A program made the translations under genes and the position numbers. DNA of 64,000 bases, taken from Sanderia malayensis. Its lineage: Eukaryota; Cnidaria; Scyphozoa; Semaeostomeae; Pelagiidae. The notes beneath the pieces were generated by a model. That model saw nothing but the letters and a program-made list of their open reading frames with translations. It was not told the origin of the DNA and did no database searches. The stretch lies in NCBI GenBank assembly GCA_013076295.1, contig RQOL01000920.1:104240-168239 (forward strand), in the 5' to 3' direction. This document shows, in pieces, positions 12,384 through 23,487 of this stretch. Each line of letters begins with the position of its first letter. Position 1 is the first letter of the stretch.

Positions 12384-13405
12384 TCAGGAAGAAAACCTTC
12401 GAATGATGTCATCAATTTTCGTACTCTTTTCCTCTTTGGCATCAGTCGCAAATATCTTGGTTGGTTTCTTGACTTCAGGATCATCGTTTTGAATCTCTCC
12501 AATGCTAGTGGGTCGTTCGGGCCAACTCTCCTCCGAGCCCCATAGAAATTTCGGTCCATAGAGCCATCTTTCATTTTCGATAAGCCTTTTAGCATCAAGA
12601 CCTCTAGATGCATCATCTGCAGGGTTTGAGTTGGTATCAACATAGTGCCACTGTGAAGGTGAACTCACATTGTGTATTTCAGAGATGCGATTGGCTACAA
12701 AGGTCTGGAACCTTTTCTCCTCATTCTCGATGTACTTAAGCACGCAAGTGCTATCTGTCCAGAAGTACGACTGGTCGATGCCGATACCGATTTCTTGTCG
12801 GATCATAGTATCAAGTCTGGTAGCAACTACTACGGCTGAGAGTTCCATTCTTGGAATGGTGAGTGATTTGATTGGTGCAAGTCTTGATTTTGCCATAATG
12901 AAGCAGCAATGTACTTCTCCCATTTCGTTTGTGATACGTAAGTAGGAAACTGCACCGTAACCGATTTGCAATGCATCTGAAAAGTGGTGTAACTGTGATG
13001 TAACGATATTTCCGAATCCTTCAGGTTTGAGACAGCGATCGATGGTATAGTTCTCTAAATCTGGTAAGTCATGCAGCCAATTCCTCCACTGCAATAAATT
13101 GCTGTTTGGTATTTCATCGTCCCAGCTCAACTTTAAACGACAAAGATCTTGCAGAATTGCCTTTGCTGGTAGTATGAATGGTGTTGCGAAGCCTAGCAGG
13201 TCGTAGATAGAGCTGACGGTTGACAGAATGCCTCTGCGCGAGGGCTTCATGTCCTTGATGGCAATCTTGAAACCAAAACTGTCACTAGTGACGTTCCACT
13301 GAACTCCAAGAGCTCGCTCTAATGTCGTATCTTCAAAATCTAGATTCTTTACGGCTGGGGCTCTTTCTGACTCGGGCACTGATTCTAATACCTTATGGAG
13401 TTGAC
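12384..13405 (-). pseudogene. pol: BEL-1: RNase H region
   Basis: Pao-type thumb/RNase H. Visible motifs: SSIYDLLGFATPF, FSDALQIGYGAVSYL (Asp), IPRMELSAVVVA (Glu), YFWTDSTCVLKYI (Asp) and NPADDASRGLDA. It continues the reverse transcriptase after a one-base frameshift near 13400 and ends at the TGA at 12384-12386. The four RNase H landmarks are present, so inactivation comes from frame damage rather than from active-site loss. Confidence 0.85.
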
Positions 13406-14205
13406 GTCCACTTTGTTATACGAAATCCACCTCTGGATAGTAGCTGTCGAAGCTCTGTTTGAAGTTTTACCGCTTGCTGTTCTGATTCAACTGATTTTAG
13501 GCAGTCATCTACGTAAAAGTTCTTCTTCACGGTTTCCACGGTAACTGGATCGAAGTCATCTTTGTTATCCTCTGCTGTCTGTAGCAAGGCAAAGGAAGCA
13601 CAACTAGGAGAAGAAGTTCCACCAAATAGGTGAACTAAAATTTGGTATTCTTTCGGCTTGGACTGTAAATCTCCATCTGACCACCACAAGAACTGAAGGC
13701 AATTCGCATCTTCAACTGGAACTTTCACTTGCAAAAACATTCCTTCGATATCTGCCATAACGGCCACGGGTCTAACACGAAATCTCGTTAGTACCCCAAC
13801 TAGAGTATTAGTCAAATCCGGCCCCTGTGAGAGCTGGCTATTCAAGGAGATATCTTGATATCTTGCCGAACAATCAAATATGACACGGGTTTTCTCCGGC
13901 TTCTTAGGATGAAATACTGGGTGGTGAGGCAAGAACCATTTCCTTTTACTGTCATTCTTGTCTGGAGGGACCTCTCTTGCATATCCTTTTCCCAATAGAT
14001 TATCGATGAATGCCTTGTATTTATCCAGCAGAACTGGGTCTCTCTGTAATCTACCTTTCAAATGTTGTAGACGATATTCCGCCATAGACCGGTTATTAGG
14101 CAGATCAGGACATCCGACTTTCCACGGAAGACTTATTTCATAATGACCATCCTTCAATTGAATAGAGGACTTCATGTTATCTAGAGTTCTTTTATCCTCT
14201 TGTGA
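13393..14205 (-). pseudogene. pol: BEL-1: reverse transcriptase
   Basis: BEL/Pao reverse transcriptase. Motifs in order: HYEISLPWK, YRLQHLKGRL, RVIFDCSARYQDISLN, VMADIEGMFLQV (motif A), HLFGGTSSPSCASFAL (motif B) and NFYVDDCLKS (motif C, YVDD). The frame is open for 260 codons. The upstream join to the protease frame needs a shift near 14205 (EDKRTLDNMK is in this frame), and the downstream join to RNase H needs one near 13400. Confidence 0.88.
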
Positions 14206-14805
14206 ATGGCAGCCTTTGAATTATAGGATGAGTCATTGAAATCCAATTCACAGTACTTATTGAATTGCATGCTCAAATCTACATCAGTTTTGATCAGATT
14301 TGCTGTGTGGTGCGAGTCTCCAGATCTCATCAATGGGCCATTGATTACCCATCCAAGATCTGTTCTTGTTGCATATGGTTCTCCTGGTTTACCTGATTTT
14401 ACTTCTCTGGGTTCGAGTGCTCTAGGTACATTACTGCCGATAAGGAGTCCTATATCAGCATCGATGTCTGCCAAGTTGATTTCTTGTAGATGTGGAAATT
14501 TACATAGATCAAGGTTGTTTGCTCGGTTTTCCATCGTTGCAGGCAGTCGAGGAGTAGAAAATACAAAAGGTAGATCAATAATGTTATTTTCATCAAGATC
14601 ATTAACTTGTAAACTCAAAACAGATGTTTTAGTCTGATTACTTTCAATGCCTAGAGTAGCTAGAGACAACATAGTTTCTCTTCCAGTTGCGTGAAGCTGG
14701 TCCATAAGCTCCTTTGTGCGGAAGGTGGTATTTGAGCCACTGTCCAAGAAGGCATAGGTTTCTACAACAGTAGCATGACCATGAGCGTATTTTTGCAGCT
14801 TGTCA
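14181..14805 (-). pseudogene. pro: BEL-1: aspartic protease
   Basis: Retroviral-type aspartic protease. The active-site loop reads YAFLDSGSNTTF, followed by SLATLGIE, IGLLIGSNVPRALEP and TRTDLGWVINGP, the usual BEL/Pao continuation of this domain. The frame opens within the gag end (about 14805) in another phase. No CCHC zinc knuckle is visible between gag and protease. BEL gag proteins usually have such knuckles, so an internal deletion near 14762-14800 is likely. Confidence 0.8.
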
Positions 14806-16066
14806 GGAGAATAGAAAACTTGCGAAGTTCTTCGGCCTTTTCAGCTCGTATAGGAGGACCTGATATTATTCTGTCGATGTAAGCACTTGCTATTCTGTAT
14901 TCTTTCCCATATCGCTCTTTCAACAGCCTTTGTGCCTCATAATAGCCTTCATTGTGATTCATTGATAAACAACTGCTCATTCATTCTCGAACATCTCCAC
15001 TTGTAGATTGTATTAGATAATAAAGCCTAGCGCTACAGTTGTCAGTTCTTGCTTCAATCAAATTCTCAAAGGATCTGATGAAGTTGCAATATTCAATGGG
15101 ATCACCGCCAAAGGTAGGTAGCTCGGGTTGTGGAAGCATCAATGCCAAGGTGTTTTGTTGCTGTTGAATCAATAGATTTTCCAATTCTTGCATGAAGGGT
15201 GCCGACTGTGTAAGCTGAATTGGTTCCTGATGATTATTGTTGCACCACTCTTTTGCCTCTGGGTTTAATTTTTTATCAGGACTTGTTGATTGAATTTTTT
15301 CAGGAATATTTGATGGATTATTATTATTTTCTCTGATCTTTTCAACCCATGCTGATACACGTGGTGCTGATTTCACTGATGAACTGTCATATATGGAAAT
15401 TCCTTCAGCCTCGGCTAGTGCCCTTTCTTCAGCTTGGGCCTTTGCTAACTCAGTTTCGAGTTTCAACTGCTCCTTTTTCTGTTGAAGCTTTAATTCTTCT
15501 TGTTGCAAAATTTGTAGCCTTTGTAATGCATTTGCTTCTGCTTGAAATTTGGCTTTTCTGGCTGAAGCCCTGGCTCTTGCACTTGATATTGAACTACAGG
15601 TAGCAATTGACGTTCTTGTTTCGGCATTGCTAATTGAATCTGATGGATCTTCTGCAGGGATTAAACCTTCATCTACTTTTTCCTTTGAAAGAAGATTCTG
15701 TCTTTGCAAAAGCGCAGAAATAAGATTTTTTACCTTAATCTCTTCAAAATTAAAGTAATCAAAGGACTCTTGAATTTCTTCTGTTTCGGCTTCACTTATG
15801 GTCTTATGATAGTGCGCATGAGCGTTTTTCAGTCTTTCAAGCGCGAATTTGAGTTCAGATATTTTCTCAGTTATTTCATTAGAATTCTCAAATTTATCGA
15901 AAATATTTTCTATTTCATTTCGTTTTCGGGTTAGATTTCGTTTTGCAATACTTCGATTTTGTTTTAGGCCTGCTATGGATGTTTTTGATAACGTTGGAGG
16001 ACCTTCTGACAAGACCCCCGTGATTTCATTGTCATTGACAAACTCGACTTCTAAATTTCTTGCCAT
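14762..16066 (-). pseudogene. gag: BEL-1: gag-like protein with one in-frame TGA
   Basis: Capsid-type protein of a BEL/Pao element. It starts at an ATG at 16066 and has a long Glu/Lys/Ala/Gln-rich coiled-coil-like stretch (residues about 165-225, QQEELKLQQKKEQLKLETEL) and then the BEL-typical PELPTFGGDPIEYCNFIRSF. A TGA at 14981-14983 (…DVRE stop MSSC…) breaks the frame, and reading resumes in phase through MNHNEGYYEAQRLLKERYGK to about 14762. One TGG-to-TGA change would explain the stop. The zinc-knuckle region is missing. Confidence 0.8.
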
Positions 16067-16640
16067 AGTTTATTGATAAATCTTTGATAATTCATAATAA
16101 CAGGATCAAATCAAACTTTTATGTAGACTTCAACTGGACAACTTAGAATTTAATCGAACGCAGATAGATTTGAGGATAGAATAACTCGTCGGGTTTGGAT
16201 TTTCTGACTACTTGTTATCCCTTTATCTGTATCTTTTCTCGATCTGATTAATTTTAAGTCTGAATTTTCTGTTCTGAATGTTCTTAATTTTAATCTGTAT
16301 TTTCTGGTTTGACTAAAAATTAAAATAAGACATACTCTAAATAAAACGAACTTAAAATGTAAACAAAGTATCGAATATCGAGCATCCAGTTAATCGAGAA
16401 ATTGAATTTACTAAATAAATCAAATTCAAATCAAATAAAAACAAAACTTACTTTGGTTTCCCAGTTGCCAGTTCAGGTAGAGATAGTTTAATATTTCGTC
16501 TTTCGATTCGTTTTGGTAGAAATATAAATTCTTTTAGGTTCGTTGTTTGTTAGAATTCGTGATCATGTTTTCGAAAGGTTGACAGAAATTTGAATCGAAG
16601 AGAGTGGCCGAAAAGGGGAAGAACGCCCAAACTGACAACC
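16067..16640 (-). other. BEL-1 5' leader / possible LTR remnant
   Basis: AT-rich DNA directly upstream of the gag start, where the 5' LTR and leader should lie. On the minus strand it reads through CTGGCAACTGGGAAACC (near 16455-16471) into the leader. I could not identify clear LTR ends, a primer-binding site or a matching copy downstream of BEL-2. Confidence 0.3.
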
Positions 16641-16684
16641 GGAAACGGTGTCCGATTACACGTTAGCGTACAAAGCTAACAGTT

Positions 16685-16800
16685 CGACTCAGTCGAACCA
16701 TGCCAAACCAGGTGCAAAATTGGTTTATAAGAGTCGCGCCGTGACGCGCCGTACCAACCAAATTTCACTCGGTTCGGCACGGTGCGGCGCGACTTATAAA
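16685..16800. repeat. Short foldback sequence (GC-rich hairpin)
   Basis: The left arm TTTATAAGAGTCGCGCCGTG (16724-16743) pairs with the right arm CACGGTGCGGCGCGACTTATAAA (16778-16800) with one or two mismatches or bulges. A perfect small palindrome, GTTCGACT-C-AGTCGAAC, lies just to the left (about 16682-16698). The GC-rich stem contrasts with AT-rich surroundings. It looks like a miniature foldback element or the end of one. No target duplication was found. Confidence 0.5.
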
Positions 16801-17023
16801 ATGGCCCTAAGGGCTAACGCACGAACGCCCACTTCCTGAGACAGGTGAGTATTAACTTGTTATTAATGTTTATCACTCTGAAAATGGCAGTGGAATGTCT
16901 GACCGAATATATAGTTTTTAAAAAAACAACATCTTTTTCATTAAAATGAGGCTTCTGGTTATTCTATTCTTAATCAAAGAAATGAATTATTTCATGCTTT
17001 GCTATTGAGAAATTTCATTGCAG

Positions 17024-17230
17024 AAAAGCATGCAGTTTGCTGTAAATGTAACCTAAATGAGCCGGTTATGAAGTGTCAAGAGTGTAGGAAGTTTCTCTGT
17101 TCTGAATGTTATAGCATATTGCATAACGAGTGTCCATTTCATAATCGCAACATATGGATATAAAAGGCTTTTATGAAGGAATAAAGAATAACGAAACAGT
17201 CTTCCACTCCCATGTCATCACTATTGGTAA
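17024..17230 (+). pseudogene. KDZ copy B, B-box-like zinc exon
   Basis: It follows the acceptor TTTCATTGCAG. It encodes KHAVCCKCNLNEPVMKCQEC, then RKFLCSECYSILHNE and CPFHNRNIW. The spacing C-x2-C-x8-C-x2-C-x4-C-x2-C-x4-H and a final His matches a B-box zinc finger. A TAA follows NIWI at 17159, but a one-base shift continues with DIKGFYEGIKNNETVF, matching FEGINNRQT in copy A. The module probably served DNA or partner binding in the transposase. Function is inferred from layout, not shown. Confidence 0.6.
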
Positions 17231-17636
17231 GACAACTGTTGATACTTCTTTTAAGTCAGGTTATTCACCTATTCTTTTAGCTACTAGTCGAACAATGTTT
17301 CCTTCCACAGAGAGATGTCTTCCAGTGATTTGGCCAACAATATGTCTAGTTTGCAAGAGTGATGCAACCATCCATCGGAAATGGGCTCAACAAGTTATAA
17401 CAGTGATCACTTTGAATGGTTAGTTTTAATTTTCAATACCTAATTGCAGACTTTCTTTGTCTTAAAGCACAGTAAACAATGCACATAAATAGCACTTCAT
17501 AACCTACATATATAAACAAAACTGAAGCTAATTCTAACTTCTTCCACTTTACTTCGAATTGAATTTAATCGCTTATTGTGTTCTTTCAATGCACTTATTG
17601 TATATATGCTTCTCTTGGTTCATCACAACTTGTGAT

Positions 17637-18660
17637 GATAGTATCGGGCTATTGGTCAGCAAGTCCACAGAAGTCAACCTTTTTTTGCAACTGAATTGCT
17701 TGAGTGTTGGGAAGAAGTAAGCTACAATTCCCCTGCCAAATCTTTAGGCCGTTTGAGCAGACGCTTCCTAAAAGTTGCTAGCATTTTCAGTAATTGTTTG
17801 CACTTCCCTCCCACTCCCACGCTTCCTGCTTTTTAAAGCCGTAAAACACTGAAGCCAAAACTTTTCTTAGCAATGAATAACCAAGGTTTATCAACCACTT
17901 AAATGTTTTCATTGAATAAATTCACATTTGTTAATCATTCTTAGCAACTGAACTGAAAATTATAACCAAATATCTCAAATATATGACATGAATACTGCCA
18001 TCGCTGTTGATGAGTCTGAGGCCTAAATTTTATCTAAAATTTAACGCATGTATTTTCACGAGTTAAACAAAAATATGGCAGCTTAATACCATATAATTTA
18101 TCTACTAGCCTTTTATAAGGTTGATACAGTTGCCTGAGAATTTATATAAATACAATAAACAATTTTTCCAAACAGAAAATGCAAAAAGAAGTTAACGTTT
18201 TGACAAAACATTACAGATGCTGGCCTAAGGACACAGATTGCTGCCCAACACGTTAGCAGAATTGAGGATGTCCCTTTGCGCATGCGCAATGCAGAAAATT
18301 TGACAGCTAACATTAACATTTATGTTAGCGTTGTTGGTGCTTAAACTCCCTATTGTCATCCTTTTTGAAAAGTCTGGAACAAGGTGCCAAAAAATTGGGA
18401 CAGGTTTGAATGTTTGTTCTTTTTAAAAAGAATCTGTTTGTTTGTGCATAATTTTGAACGAGCATTTCATCCCCTTCTCAGGGTTGTGTAATAAATGCTA
18501 TGTCCTTTGGGAAACCATTTAGAGAATGGATTGCATGCAAGTACTGTTTAGATGCTCAGATTAAAGAGAGTAGCTTTGTTTGTCCGGTTTGCGGCAGGAA
18601 CTCTCATTCTATTCGTGTAGATGGACATCATACAACATACAGGTTCAAGAAAGTACCCAG
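17637..18660 (+). pseudogene. KDZ copy B, SPQ exon and CxxC/KVPR exon
   Basis: The exon near 17637-17795 reads IVSGYWSASPQKSTFF and, after a one-base shift, LLECWEEVSYNSPAKSLGR, parallel to SGFWPGSPQRMTTFY…LLELWHAISHNSP in copy A. The exon 18482-18660 reads FREWIACKYCLDAQ, FVCPVCGRNSHSIRVDGH, TTYRFKKVPR and ends exactly at CCCAG/GTGAGA. It contains a C-x2-C pair plus CPVC and two His, a typical KDZ cysteine cluster. The intron between them shows nothing else I can name. Confidence 0.65.
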
Positions 18661-18808
18661 GTGAGATTGCAAGTCTGGCGATAATTTCAGCTGAGAGTGC
18701 AACCGCATGCCAATGCAATATATCGAAACCATAAATGTTATTTTGAAGGAGGCAAGAAGAATCGCTATATGGTGATGTATTCATTGTGCTAGATGATCAT
18801 GTTCATGA

Positions 18809-21306
18809 GGGGTTTTTGAGCAAAAATAGGGACAAACAGGTAGTCTCTCTGCGAATGACTAACCAAAGTGGAAATTTATCAAACAAACTGTTTCTAAGCC
18901 AGTTTTTAGTGCAGAAATCGAATATGGATGTTGATTAGGGAGGAGAGGGTTTTTTCCGAGATTAGGGGGGTTTGTCCAAAAAATGTGGAAAAGAAATCCG
19001 TAGACTGAGAACTGAAATTTTCAGGGTTGATTCAGTAGACAACTGTTTTTGAACCAGTTTTTGGAGTAAAACTTCCCATGATGGTGGTGAAATTACCGAT
19101 ATAATATAGGGGTTTTATGTCTAGAAATGTCCATGAACATGTTATCACTGTTCCAAAGTTTGAACATTGTGTCGTATTTCAAACTCGCATGGTTAGAATT
19201 TTTTGGGTTGAATTGTGATATTTATTGACTTCGTAGCCCAACTTCATAACTTTGTTCACTTTTATTATCTGATATGTATTTGCCAATTGCCTAACATGAT
19301 AAAGAGGCTAAGGGAGATGACGTAAGAGTAAAGGTAGTCCTACAACACAGTCACTCAAGAGAGTATTCGCTCCTATCAAGAGGGTACCCTGGAAAGGATT
19401 TACAGATTCGGAGAAGAAAGTTAAGGTAAGCAGTAAAGTTAAAGCGAAAGATATCGAAGTCCAGCAAGATATTCTTGGTTCATTGGTTGCCATATCTACA
19501 ACCAAGAAGGCGGCAGTAGATATAGATAAAGCATTAGAATACCCTCTTGCTCCATTTCCATTGGCTTTGGCAACCAGTGATGGGTCCAGACAAAAATATG
19601 CAAAAGGAAGTTATTTGATGCTGCCTTGACTTCTCTTGTCCTGGATGTACATACCACAGATGATGCCATTTGTTACATCCCAGATGTGGCCGTGACAATT
19701 CGCTTCATTGTCAGAGTACCAAACACACTTGGAGATCTAGCTGTGAAGCTTATGAATGAGATACCTCGACATTACAGTCTCATCTATGTCACCTGTGACA
19801 CGTACGCAAATTTTTCGATTAAAAATTCGGAAAGGCTCTTGGGTGGAGATGCAGAAGAATTCATTGTTAAGTCCCCCGACATCAGAATACCTCCAGATTT
19901 TAAAGCATTTCTAAATAACGGGGTGAACAAAGAAAGACTGTTTCACTTGATCGAACAGGTATTGGCTGAAAATGCCCCCAAGCTAAGAGAACGAGTAATC
20001 TATTTTGCAACAAAAAATCAATGTTGAAAGCTGACTAGAGAGGGAACTGTGTATGTCGAGGAGCTCTAAGAAAATCATGAAGAAGCAGACACTAAAATCT
20101 GCCATCTTTTGCACCATGCACATCATCCACATCATCTTAGCCAGGGAGAATACATAAAATGTGTTGTAAGGTTGTGCTCCAGGGATATCGATATTCCTAT
20201 CATTCTGTTAGGAGATGAGTTGCCCAACCTTCATGTTCTGGTCGATAATAGCACAGGTAAAAATAGAAACCTTTATGATCTGTCAGCATGTATTCTCTCC
20301 CCTGTTCAAAAACTGGCGCTTCTTGGCTCACATGCCTTTACGGGCAATATGTGTCGTCTTTTATACGCAAAGGAAAAAAATCCTGTTGGAATGTGATAAA
20401 AGACAAACAGGATTTTCTTGAAACCTTTTGTTCTCTTGGTGTTGACATTGAGCCGAGTGAAAGCATTGTCAGTGGCCTATAAAAATATGTTTGCTGCTTG
20501 TATGGAGAGAGGCGACTCGATGCTGTAAGTGACGCACAAAAAAAGCTCTTCTCTAAAGCATTTGCACAAAACAAGAAAGTTGCAGATCTCTCTTTGTTAC
20601 CACCATTCAGTTCCAGTCTTAAGAAACATATCCAGCGCTCTAGCTATGTTGCAAGTCTGTGAAGGCAAGCAAATCAGCCATTGATTTCCGCTGGTTGTAC
20701 TTCCGATCATGGATGGGAGTCTACTCTTACCCCGACTGGAAAGACAAGCCGTACCCGGATGATATAGCGGAGTTGTTGATTGAGTCGGGCAATATCGAAG
20801 AGATTGTTGAAGGTGAGGATGCTTGAGACCTCGAATATTTAGTGACAACAGTACAAACGAAGACAAATTTTAAGAATGTATTTGTTATATTTATGCGGTT
20901 CATTTTGAAGGTAGGTAAATTCTATATTATAGTTGTTTAAATGCAGTTTTAGAAGTAGACACAGAGAAAGCTTAGCAGTTAAGTCAGCACATAACAATTA
21001 TACCCAGATAGATCCCCACAGAGTATTTTAATTAATATATAGCAACAATTTAATGTCTACTCTACACTAGATCAATAAAAATTAGTCTGGTAAAGTTACC
21101 CATAAATAGCAATAGTGGGATGAAAAAACTCAATTTTTGGACAATCCCCCCTAATCTCGGAAAAATGCCCTGCCCCCTAATCAACATCCATATTCGAATT
21201 CTGCACAAAAAACTGGTTTAGAAACAGTTTGTTTGATGAAGTTCCACTTTCGTTAGTCATTTGCAGAGAGATTACCTGTTTGTCCCTATCTTTGCTCAAA
21301 AACCCC
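18809..21306. mobile_element. 2.5-kb DNA transposon with ~176-bp inverted repeats, nested in KDZ copy B
   Basis: The left arm 18809-18985 and the right arm 21131-21306 are inverted copies. Examples are GGGGTTTTTGAGCAAA with TTTGCTCAAAAACCCCCC, and GAATATGGATGTTGATTAGG with CCTAATCAACATCCATATTC. Identity by eye is in the 80s percent. The right side carries one more partial copy of the arm's inner motif (AATCAACATCCGGATTCGAA, about 21335-21395), so arms contain subterminal repeats. The element lies in an intron of KDZ copy B. Its exact tips and target duplication could not be fixed. Inside is one decayed plus-strand gene. Confidence 0.6.
19411..20826 (+). pseudogene. Decayed gene of the 2.5-kb inverted-repeat element (PIN/FEN1-like family?)
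   Basis: Plus-strand fragments in three frames. First YPLAPFPLALATSDGSRQKY. Then a 133-codon stretch with LVLDVHTTDDAICYIPDVA, YVTCDTYANFSIKNSERLLG, IRIPPDFKAFLNNGVNKERL. Then LSACILSPVQKLALLGSHAF, FIRKGKKSCWNVIKDKQDF, LGVDIEPSESI, KKVADLSLLPPFSSSLKKHI and a final DWKDKPYPDDIAELLIES. The order is that of a large uncharacterised multicopy family I associate with invertebrate genomes. Its 'D-x-Y…SIK…ER' motif recalls the FEN1/XPG-type PIN fold. I recognise no classical transposase domain. Function is not known to me, and the PIN suggestion is inference. Confidence 0.45.
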
Positions 21307-21569
21307 CCATATATCGGAACAGCGTCCTCTCCCATCCAATCAACATCCGGATTCGAATTCTACACCAAAACTGGTCTAGAAATTGGTCTGGTAAACCCCC
21401 TCGGCGGGTGGCAATACTCCCCCTTGGGCCTCTGACTACAAGCACATATGAAAAATCTTTAAGACAAGATGGGTTGTCAGGTGAGCCTCAGTTTGGCCTT
21501 AATGGTATGAATAATCTTGACACTGAAATGAAACTACTCTACAGAACTACTAGACTTTAGTAATTATTG

Positions 21570-21888
21570 TAGAAATTATCCGTCTCTAGTAAAATTGTTA
21601 AACGATTATGTTGATGACAAACTTTGTGGTGCTTCGCACTGGCAAGCAGCAAGGTCTTGATCACAAGGAAAATTTTCTAATTTAGATGAAACTGGGTTTG
21701 TAGTAGTAGAGGGTCGACATGTCTTGGCTTTAAAAGCTGTAAATATGTTTGGGGTGAACAGTATGGATATGCCCTGTACCTCAAACTACTCTCCGAGACA
21801 TTGAACATTCAGTTCATATGCCAAGATATAACGTGTAAGTACTGCCCTTGGCTGGAGCGCATCGTAAAGAAATTACGTGAGCTCTCCG
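21570..21888 (+). pseudogene. KDZ copy B, catalytic core exon
   Basis: It encodes GASHWQAARS, then FSNLDETGFVVVEGRHVL, ALKAVNMF, GEQYGYALYLKLL, FICQDITCKYCPWLER and ends LRELSG at a CTCTCCG/GTAATT donor. DETG-x(5-8)-CRH-like and [YQ]D-[IV]-x-CKY-x-PWL are the two conserved acidic blocks of KDZ transposases, so both Asp residues that would coordinate metal are present. One TGA (after AARS) and one frameshift (at NMFG/GEQYG, near 21752) interrupt it. The CRH Cys is replaced (EGRH). Confidence 0.7.
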
Positions 21889-22104
21889 GTAATTTTGTTA
21901 CAGTTTATTGATTTAAAATTTATTAAACTCTTCAAATACATTCTCTGTGATGCATGCAAAAGCACATTCATTTGATTATCAGGTACTCTACACTCTAATG
22001 CTTTAAATGTTACTTTCAGTATAATTTGATACATTGATGTGATGTACAAATATACCCGCCGTTTCAATGTCCATAAAGTGCCTTTGTAGTTACCCTGCAA
22101 AGCT

Positions 22105-22323
22105 TGTTTGGGGAGGATCTTATCAGGAGGAACCAGCATTATCAACAGGAGAGAGTATGGCGCAGTTTTTCATACATTGCAAAGTGCGAAATTACAACAA
22201 AATTCTGATTGCTTTGGGTATAGCAATCAGAATTTGTTAATTTATTAAATAGCTCACAAAGACAATTTTGGAATCGAAGAAAAATAGAGAATTTACCCAT
22301 ATCATTAGGAAAACAGTATCTGA
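22105..22323 (+). pseudogene. KDZ copy B, TGES and FWNRRK exons up to the Helitron insertion
   Basis: LVWGGSYQEEPALSTGESMA, then, after a frame change, FSYIAKCEITTKF, and from about 22268 FWNRRKIENLPISLGKQY. Copy A has FWNQRKIDNL and copy D FWNNRKI at the same place. Reading stops at 22323, where the minus-strand Helitron 3' end (CTAG read on minus at 22327-22324) begins. The exon and its donor (AG/GTAATATTT) resume at 24397, so the insertion split an exon only 2-3 bp from its 3' edge. Confidence 0.65.
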
Positions 22324-23487
22324 CTAGGGGTCATCACTCACTTTGCTCGTTCGCCCCAGCCCCTCAAGTGAACTCACGTTCATTCACTCACGCTTTTCAA
22401 CCAAACATACAATGGGCTGGCCTGCTCTGCTCGCTTGAGCATCCCACGTACAAATGGTTGGCTCGTTCCGCTCACCTGAGTGTCCCACGGACAGTGGGTT
22501 GACTCGCTCCGCTTGTCTGAATATCCCACTTAGAATGGGATGGCTCGCACCGCTCGCCTGAGTGTCCCACGTACAATGGATTGACTGGCTATGCTCGCCT
22601 GAGCATTTCACATACAATGCATTTCTAGTATCTTTCATTCGAGTATCTCATGTATAATGGGTTGCCTTGCTCTGCTCCCCTGATCATCCCACTTGCAATA
22701 GGTGAGTATATCACATAAAATTCTTACTCACCCATTCTATGTGAGTATCTCACGTAGAATGGGTTGGCTCGGACCGCTCGCTCATACACTGCATTCGCTA
22801 ACGGTCATGCCCCTTTCCACCCCACATACAATGGTTGAGCTTGCGACGCTCACCTGATTATCTACTATCAAGTTGCGATGCCTGGTTGGGGCACTTCGAG
22901 CCCTGCATTTGCTTATGCCCATGCCCATACATACATACATATATACATACATAAAAGACTTACTATACATACACACTATATACACTATACACACATATTA
23001 TATACATATATAACACATCTTTACATACATGGATACCCTACATACATATACAAAAATACCCTAGACAAATACATACGTACACTCCAAAAGACACTGTCAC
23101 GTAACATTTCTTAAATGCGTCAAAGGTGGGAGGTTGAATCTCCCACCCTGGCAAGCGACTACCCAACGCCCGCCCAGCGCCCACTCTGCGCGAAATTGGA
23201 AGTTTCGCCAGCGTAAACTGTCGTTTTTTGTGATAGCACAATTAGCAGAATAATTAATGGAATAACTCAAAAGTTCGGGAGAAAAGCGAAAGACAAAATC
23301 GATTATTTTTTTCTAGTCAGTAAACAGTGCTTTCCATACAAATCCCAACGACAAATACCCTCAAGCAAAAAAGCCTTATTGATCACATGGTTCGCCGTTT
23401 GGGCCCATTGTTTCGGATCGTTCGATCTGTTGTTTCAGCATAGTTTTGAGCCCTTGTCACGTGAGGATGCAGAATATATATATTAGA
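22324..23487 (-). mobile_element. Non-autonomous Helitron, type II (downstream unit of dimer)
   Basis: It abuts the previous unit with no spacer: after CTAG at 23491-23488 the minus strand continues TCTAATATATATATTCTGCA at 23487. It ends CCCCTAG at 22324, followed by flanking TCAGATAC. Its head matches the other type II heads (AACAATGGGCC…AATAAGGCTTTTTTG). The 3' half has about six ~58-bp tandem units around ACAATGGGTTGACTCGCTCC (22390-22780), and a (TACA)n tract near 22925-23060. No coding capacity is seen. Confidence 0.65.
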
